Shown: one piece after another, positions 7,292 through 11,589 of the stretch | Layout of the letters: every line of letters starts with the position of its first letter | Position numbering within the stretch: position 1 is the stretch's first letter | Source: Bdellovibrionales bacterium | GTDB taxonomy: Bacteria; Bdellovibrionota; UBA2361; JAGRAS01 | Length of the DNA stretch: 11,589 bases | Direction of reading: 5' to 3' | Assembly: GCA_020434465.1 (NCBI GenBank) | Contig: JAGRAS010000023.1 | Location: 1-11,589, forward strand | Position numbers and translations under genes: made by a program | Notes under the pieces: model-generated | The model's database searches: none | What the model was told of the DNA's origin: nothing | The model's input: only the letters and a program-made list of their open reading frames with translations

Positions 7292-7798
7292 CTACTCAGA
7301 TTTTGAGTCAGCGCTATGCTCTAAAACATCATCTGCTTTATCTCTAACATCTTGGGTTGAAGTCGACATAACAGCCCTCTCGCGTCTATGTTTTGCCGCT
7401 TCTGTCCCTCGTGTATGGTCATAGCTAACACCCATGAACTCTTTAAGCAGAGTTCTCATAGATGCAAGCTGGGCTTCAATGCGTTCAAATTCATTTCCAC
7501 CAGGTAGGCTTTCAACTTGAGCCGTAAGTCTTTCAAGTCTAATTACCAAGTTATTTACTTTTGTAGACATCAAATCGATTTTTGACTCGAACAATTTTAG
7601 ATCGCTAACAGTCATTAAGCCCATCATCCGTGCTACGGTTGAAGCCTTAACGTCACCACGATTTTGATTTAGTTCAAGCATGCTTGCAGCAGTACTTCCT
7701 AAATCTATTCCAGTTTGTTGAATCTGAGTCTCAGATTTTTGCTCCTCTGAATTTTCTTGCTTAACTTCCTCTGATGCAGATACTTGCTCTTCGCTCAT
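7292..7798 (-). CDS. Acidic coiled-coil protein of unknown function
   Basis: I do not recognise this 168-residue protein. Residues 1-28 are very rich in E, Q and S and look disordered. A conserved-looking segment runs from about 31 to 75, including K-A-S-T-V-A-R-M-M-G-L-M-T-V-S-D-L. A coiled coil with heptad-like leucines and isoleucines (K-V-N-N-L-V-I-R-L-E-R-L at 80-91, and 103-121) follows. A polar, charged tail with a basic stretch A-K-H-R-R-E-R-A at 135-142 ends the protein. It has no signal peptide or membrane segment, so it is probably cytoplasmic and oligomeric. GGGAGAGG precedes the ATG with good spacing. It may be co-transcribed with the PHP-like gene, which lies 84 bases downstream. 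The CorC gene on the same strand is 214 bases upstream. Confidence 0.75.
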   Translation of the reverse strand: MSEEQVSASEEVKQENSEEQKSETQIQQTGIDLGSTAASMLELNQNRGDVKASTVARMMGLMTVSDLKLFESKIDLMSTKVNNLVIRLERLTAQVESLPGGNEFERIEAQLASMRTLLKEFMGVSYDHTRGTEAAKHRRERAVMSTSTQDVRDKADDVLEHSADSKSE

Positions 7799-8012
7799 AC
7801 AAAGCCTCTCCCAAAAAGCTCTAAAACCTTTAATTAAAAACAGTCAGCGTTGGCCCGCTTCCCTCTAAATAGAGACATCGGCTCTTTCGTGGTTTAGATG
7901 AATATTTGGTGGCTATAGATTCGTGTAATTGTATGGGTTTTACTTAGCTCAAATCTAATAAAATCAATTTCTATAACTAATATTAGCTATAAACTGTATG
8001 CTATTGAAATAA

Positions 8013-9323
8013 TTATACTTCTGACCGGCTCTCAAGAATTCTTAATTTAGTAATTCTATTCTGTTCCATCTTTTCTACACGAATACTAACACCATTCCAG
8101 TCTAGTATCTCTCCTGAGGTGGGTATCCTTCCCAGGGTATTTATCACAAACCCCGCAATTGTATCGTACTCGCCTATTGGCAAGCTATGGGGAAGAATTT
8201 GATTTAAGTCATCAATTAATATTCTAGCATCCACTAGGAAATCACCATTTTTTAGTTTTTTTACTTCTTGATTATCTTCTGGCTCATCAAATTCATCAAA
8301 AATTTCACCAAAAATTTCTTCAATTAAATCTTCAACTGTAACAACTCCATCTACGCCACCATGCTCATCTAGAACAACAGCAAAGTGACTTTTATCTTTT
8401 TGTAGCTCCTGAAGCACAGAATCAAGTTTTCTTGAATTTGGAATAATTGTTACTGGCCGTATAAATTCTTCAATAGAAGGAGAAGTTTTCTTAGAAACTA
8501 AACTAGGGATTAAATCTTTTATAATTAGCATGCCTCTCACATCATCGAGATCATCCCCATAAACTAAAAGTCTTGAATATCCAGTTTCAGCAAAAACTTT
8601 TAATACTTGTTCCAAATCTAAGTCAATTTTAACAGCAGCAACATCTTTTCGTGGTGTCATAACTTCGCGAATAACAGTATCACCAAAGGCAACGACCCCT
8701 TCGATCATCTCCCTTTCATCCTCCTCAATTTCACCAGCTTCCGTACTAGCCTCTACTATCTCAGCCAAATCTTCGGATGAAACTACCAACTCTCTTTCTC
8801 TTGGCATTTCTAGTTCAAAAGCATCTACAACGTCTTTTACCATACGATCTAAGACAAAAGTTATTGGGCTCAAACACCAAGAAATGAAAATAATAATCAG
8901 AGAACTGCCGCATAAAGCACGCTCAGGATAAGTATAAGAAATAGCTCGTCCGATTTGGGAACAAGTTAGTGCGATTAAAGGCACAACACTAAAAACAAAA
9001 ATTGTTCCAGCAATAAACTGAAATTCAGGATTAGTAATCCAATCTGCAAAAAAATTTGCAGAATTTAAAGCAAGCTTAGAGATATAAAATCCAATAAATA
9101 GAATGATCAAAAAAGTGCTCACTTGGCTCGACAATAAATATCTTCTAGGTTTGTCAATTATTTTATTTGCTAACTTTGCACCAAAAGTTTTACTCTCAAT
9201 AAACTCTCTGAGCTTACTAGATCTTGAGCGAATAATTGCCGATGAAGCTAAAGTAAAAAAACCAAATAGGAGCATAAGCACCAAGGTAATTATTAAGTCG
9301 AAGAAATACGAATCTGCTTCCAT
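8013..9323 (-). CDS. CNNM/CorC (HlyC/CorC) family membrane protein with CBS domains
   Basis: This 436-residue protein has the full CNNM/CorC layout. The DUF21 (CNNM) membrane part covers residues 1-170, with four likely TM segments near 8-30, 66-85, 103-122 and 137-158. The cytoplasmic linker carries A-G-E-I-E-E-D-E-R-E-M-I, which leads into V-M-T-P-R at 221-225. Two CBS domains (about 224-280 and 290-345) follow, with D-E-H-G-G-V-D-G-V-V-T-V-E-D-L at 319-333. The C-terminal CorC_HlyC transporter-associated domain covers 350-432, with G-E-Y-D-T-I-A-G-F-V at 384-393. Family members are linked to Mg2+ and Co2+ transport or resistance, often as Mg2+ exporters; the exact ion here is not proven. 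It has no Shine-Dalgarno at 9323. Its ATG directly follows the TAG of a 39-codon ORF, which suggests translational coupling. Confidence 0.92.
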   Translation of the reverse strand: MEADSYFFDLIITLVLMLLFGFFTLASSAIIRSRSSKLREFIESKTFGAKLANKIIDKPRRYLLSSQVSTFLIILFIGFYISKLALNSANFFADWITNPEFQFIAGTIFVFSVVPLIALTCSQIGRAISYTYPERALCGSSLIIIFISWCLSPITFVLDRMVKDVVDAFELEMPRERELVVSSEDLAEIVEASTEAGEIEEDEREMIEGVVAFGDTVIREVMTPRKDVAAVKIDLDLEQVLKVFAETGYSRLLVYGDDLDDVRGMLIIKDLIPSLVSKKTSPSIEEFIRPVTIIPNSRKLDSVLQELQKDKSHFAVVLDEHGGVDGVVTVEDLIEEIFGEIFDEFDEPEDNQEVKKLKNGDFLVDARILIDDLNQILPHSLPIGEYDTIAGFVINTLGRIPTSGEILDWNGVSIRVEKMEQNRITKLRILESRSEV

Positions 9324-9443
9324 CTAGAGATTTTGGCTAAAAAAATGATGTAGTCGAATATTAATAGATATAAAGTCTTTTTCTTGAGAGGTTATCGGGC
9401 TGAGCAACGCCGATGGAGGCTCCCCATCTTCCTGTTTATTCAT
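9324..9443 (-). CDS. Small 39-codon ORF abutting the CorC gene
   Basis: On the minus strand an ATG at 9443 opens a 39-residue ORF that ends in TAG at 9324-9326. The next three bases are the CorC ATG. The peptide begins M-N-K-Q-E-D-G-E-P-P and has no recognisable family, signal peptide or membrane segment. The central part, about 9391-9428, is clearly more GC-rich than its surroundings, as expected for coding sequence or a structured RNA. The best ribosome-binding candidate (CGGGAG) is about 15 bases upstream, further than usual. It may be a real small protein or a leader peptide that delivers ribosomes to CorC. A chance ORF remains possible. Confidence 0.42.
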   Translation of the reverse strand: MNKQEDGEPPSALLSPITSQEKDFISINIRLHHFFSQNL

Positions 9444-9644
9444 TTTTTAAGTTTTTAACTCCCGTTCTATAGATATCTTTAAAAGAGATCACCCTAAAAG
9501 ACTGGGGCCAGCAAAAAAATCGCTACCACCTCATATTCTTATGTTTTTAGGATCTTATGTCAATATAAAGCATCATCTAAAAATATCGTGACCACAATGC
9601 TTACGACGCATATAATCTAATGGAATAAACTAAAGAAGCAACTT
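9444..9644. other. Divergent intergenic region
   Basis: This AT-rich stretch separates the minus-strand CorC unit from the plus-strand Fe-S gene. It contains CTGGGGCCAG near 9501-9510 (CTGG and CCAG arms around GG) and T- and A-runs, but no hairpin followed by a T-run. The plus-strand promoter is listed separately. For the minus strand only a weak TATAGA-type -10 (plus strand near 9467-9472) is visible, without a good -35. Confidence 0.4.
9588..9616 (+). promoter_or_regulatory. Sigma-70-type promoter of the Fe-S oxidoreductase gene
   Basis: GTGACC (9588-9593; 4 of 6 to TTGACA), a 17-base spacer, then a perfect TATAAT (9611-9616). Transcription would start near 9623, giving a leader of about 22 bases before the ATG at 9645. 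Confidence 0.55.
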
Positions 9645-11589
9645 ATGAATCACTCTATACCAACTCGCGAAATCCTCTGGAACGTTTCTAGCCTTGCAAA
9701 TGTAGTACTGATGTATGCCATATTTGCTCTTTCGCTTGTCGTTGCCTTAAATGGAATTTGGAGAAGAGCTGAACTTTGGAAAAGTGGTAAAGCTGAAGAT
9801 GAAAATTTAGGCTCTATCCTTAATCGCATAAAAGATCTTTTTACAAATGCTTTGTTACAGAAAAAAGTAGTTCGCAATAAAAATGCTGCAATTGCTCATA
9901 CATTAATTTATTTTGGATTTCTTGTTTTACTATTCACTACCACAATGGTCTTAATCGACCACGATCTGGGCATAAGAATTTACCGTGGTGATTTCTACTT
10001 GGGAATTACAATTTTTAGTGATGTATTTGGGCTGGGTGTATTAATCGGCTGTGTTTTGATGGCTCAACGTCGTTATTTACAAAATCCTGACCAATTACAC
10101 AATCGATTGGCTGATAGCTTGATCTTAAATTCTATTATGCTGTTAGTTGTTCAAGGCTTTCTTCTTGAAGGCTTGAGGATACATGTCACAAACGACCCTT
10201 GGGCCTTATACTCCCCAGTTGGCTTTGCTGTTGCAAAATTTTTCTGGTTTCTGTCAGCTAAAGCTGCAAGCTTACTGCATTTTACAATCTGGTGGTTTCA
10301 TAGCATTACGGTTTTCGCATTAATTGCACTTCTACCTTACACAAAATTTTGGCATATCATTGCGAGCAGCGTTAACTTATTTTTCTCATATAAAAATAGA
10401 CCTGCTGGCGCCCTAAGCTTTCCAGGAGACATTGAAGCTTTAATGGAACAAGGAGAAGAGTTTTCGCTCGGACTTGGAAATATTAAAGACTACTCTTGGA
10501 AGCAGTTGATGGATTTAGACGCCTGTACAAGCTGTGGTAGATGTCAAGACGCGTGCCCTGCCTATAACTCAGGAAAACCGCTTTCACCAAAATGGGTAAT
10601 CTTAGATACAAGAAACCATGCTTTGGCATTGCAAGCAAAGGATGCTTTAGCTGATTCAAAATCTCCTGAACTCCTAAAAAATCTGGATAAAAAACTAACC
10701 ACTGATTTTTTCCTTAAATCTAGCGGACTAAGACTTTCTGAAGACGGCAAATCTTTTGAAGGAAAAGGTGAGTTTAGAGCTAAAAATCCTCTCGTCCAAA
10801 ACTCAGTTCTTAGTTTAGGAGGCTCTGCTGATGACAGGATTGCTGGAACCGTTATGGATCCAGATGTGTTTTGGTCTTGTACCACGTGCATGGCTTGTGT
10901 TGAAGCATGCCCAGTTGGAATTAATCACGTAGATCAAATAGTTGGTAACAGACGTAATATGGTTTTGATGGAAGGCGAAATACCGCAAGAAGCTCAACCC
11001 ACTTTACGTGCTTTAGAAAATCGCGCAAATCCTTATGGGGCACCTGAAGACAGAATAAATTGGATTGGCGAATTAGATGTTAGAATTCTAGAAGCTGGAG
11101 ACTCTGTTGATTATTTATACTGGGTGGGCTGTGTTTCAGCTTTTGACCCAAGGAAACAAAAAATTGCAAGATCTTTAGTAAGCCTGATGAAAGCAGCTGG
11201 TCTTGACTTTGGTATTCTGGGCACTGCTGAAGGCTGCACAGGAGACCCTGCTAGACGACTAGGGGAAGAAAATCTTTTTCAAGCACTAGCTAAAAGCAAT
11301 ATCGAAACTCTAAAAAGCATAAGGTTTAAAAATATAGTAGCAAATTGCCCACACTGTTTTAACACTATCAAAAATGAATATCCTGCATTTGGGAATTTAG
11401 GAAATGGCCAGAAACCAAGAATAATTCACCATTCTAAGCTGCTTCAAGAATTACTAGAACAAAATAAGATTAATCTTAAAGCGGGTTCGACAGATAAAAT
11501 TACATTTCACGATCCTTGCTACCTGGGAAGATATAATAAAGAGTACCAAGCGCCAAGGGATACTCTAAAAGCTGTAAAAAGTTTGAATA
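9645..11589 (+). CDS. Membrane-anchored HdrD-like Fe-S oxidoreductase (EMO-like), 3' end missing
   Basis: The frame is open from ATG 9645 to the right edge (648 codons plus one base). The N-terminal 250 residues form a NarI-like membrane part with about five or six TM segments. Candidate heme b ligands are H85, H212, H219 and H237. Then come two ferredoxin-type 4Fe-4S motifs, C-T-S-C-G-R-C...C-P (C294, C297, C300, C304) and C-T-T-C-M-A-C...C-P (C412, C415, C418, C422). An HdrD/GlpC-type cysteine domain follows: C496, then G-C-T-G-D-P-A-R-R with C531, then C-P-H-C at 568-571. The start of a second such domain is H-D-P-C-Y-L-G-R with C625. The expected C-terminal C-C-G-containing segment lies past the window. 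The architecture matches membrane oxidoreductases that pass electrons between electron-transfer flavoprotein and menaquinone (EMO type) in fatty-acid oxidation. No Etf gene is visible here, so the partner is inferred. The weak SD is AAGAAG. Confidence 0.86.
   Translation, partial: MNHSIPTREILWNVSSLANVVLMYAIFALSLVVALNGIWRRAELWKSGKAEDENLGSILNRIKDLFTNALLQKKVVRNKNAAIAHTLIYFGFLVLLFTTTMVLIDHDLGIRIYRGDFYLGITIFSDVFGLGVLIGCVLMAQRRYLQNPDQLHNRLADSLILNSIMLLVVQGFLLEGLRIHVTNDPWALYSPVGFAVAKFFWFLSAKAASLLHFTIWWFHSITVFALIALLPYTKFWHIIASSVNLFFSYKNRPAGALSFPGDIEALMEQGEEFSLGLGNIKDYSWKQLMDLDACTSCGRCQDACPAYNSGKPLSPKWVILDTRNHALALQAKDALADSKSPELLKNLDKKLTTDFFLKSSGLRLSEDGKSFEGKGEFRAKNPLVQNSVLSLGGSADDRIAGTVMDPDVFWSCTTCMACVEACPVGINHVDQIVGNRRNMVLMEGEIPQEAQPTLRALENRANPYGAPEDRINWIGELDVRILEAGDSVDYLYWVGCVSAFDPRKQKIARSLVSLMKAAGLDFGILGTAEGCTGDPARRLGEENLFQALAKSNIETLKSIRFKNIVANCPHCFNTIKNEYPAFGNLGNGQKPRIIHHSKLLQELLEQNKINLKAGSTDKITFHDPCYLGRYNKEYQAPRDTLKAVKSLN

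Noticed and set aside
7840..7890. Possible terminator of the CorC gene (AGCG/CGCT arms followed by TTTTT on the minus strand).
   Set aside because: The stem is four base pairs and the T-run is several bases away, which is not enough to call.
9392..9398. CCGATAA on the minus strand, which looks like another sigma-28 -10.
   Set aside because: No TAAA-like -35 lies at 11 to 15 bases, and the site sits inside the 39-codon ORF upstream of CorC.
9391..9430. GC-rich patch resembling a riboswitch (fluoride, c-di-GMP, Mn or Mg types considered).
   Set aside because: None of the family consensus motifs I know could be aligned across the required stems. It is better explained, for now, as coding sequence of the short ORF.
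9412..9468. Eighteen-codon ORF on the plus strand starting at the ATG in GCCGATGG.
   Set aside because: No ribosome-binding site, and it is antisense to the better-supported 39-codon ORF.
9650..11000. Minus-strand ORFs of 60 to 109 codons inside the Fe-S oxidoreductase gene.
   Set aside because: They are shadows of the strongly supported plus-strand coding frame.

Overview
The window reads as chromosomal DNA from a Gram-negative, motile, AT-rich bacterium. The evidence is an outer-membrane carbohydrate porin (OprB family), several exported proteins, a chemoreceptor, and a membrane Fe-S/cytochrome b-type oxidoreductase of the kind common in deltaproteobacterial lineages (the former Deltaproteobacteria, including SAR324, Myxococcota and Bdellovibrionota relatives). 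Assignment below phylum level is not possible from sequence alone. There are no rRNA or tRNA genes, insertion sequences, phage genes or CRISPR arrays.

Layout. Positions 1-318 are AT-rich and mostly non-coding, with short palindromes. Next come an exported single-domain rhodanese (minus), a membrane hybrid histidine kinase (plus), a 100-residue exported protein of unknown function (minus), and a methyl-accepting chemotaxis protein followed 31 bases later by an OprB-type porin (plus). From 6467 the strand switches. A PHP-fold protein with degraded metal ligands, a 168-residue coiled-coil protein, a CNNM/CorC-type membrane protein with CBS domains, and a 39-codon ORF abutting the CorC start all lie on the minus strand. 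At 9645 a plus-strand gene starts for a membrane-anchored, HdrD-like Fe-S oxidoreductase. It runs off the right edge.

How the genes may work together. The histidine kinase and the chemoreceptor each have a sigma-28 (FliA)-like promoter upstream. The one before the kinase has canonical spacing (TTTAGTTT-N11-GCCGATAA). The one before the chemoreceptor has the same CCGATAA core with a -35-like TAAAG two bases too far away. Because the porin follows the chemoreceptor without a visible terminator, this left half looks like a small motility-linked sensory group: hybrid kinase, chemoreceptor and sugar porin. The sensory logic is inferred; the promoters and the spacing are seen directly.

Points of note. 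The porin ends out of frame because of one extra A in an A4 run at 6356-6359. Removing one A gives the expected C-terminus ending in Phe. The PHP-like protein has lost most of the expected metal-binding residues and is probably a non-catalytic homologue. The chemoreceptor has almost no HAMP domain. The CorC gene has no Shine-Dalgarno of its own but directly follows the stop codon of a 39-codon ORF. No clearly new large system is visible. The motility-linked group, the PHP pseudoenzyme and the CorC leader ORF are the best leads.
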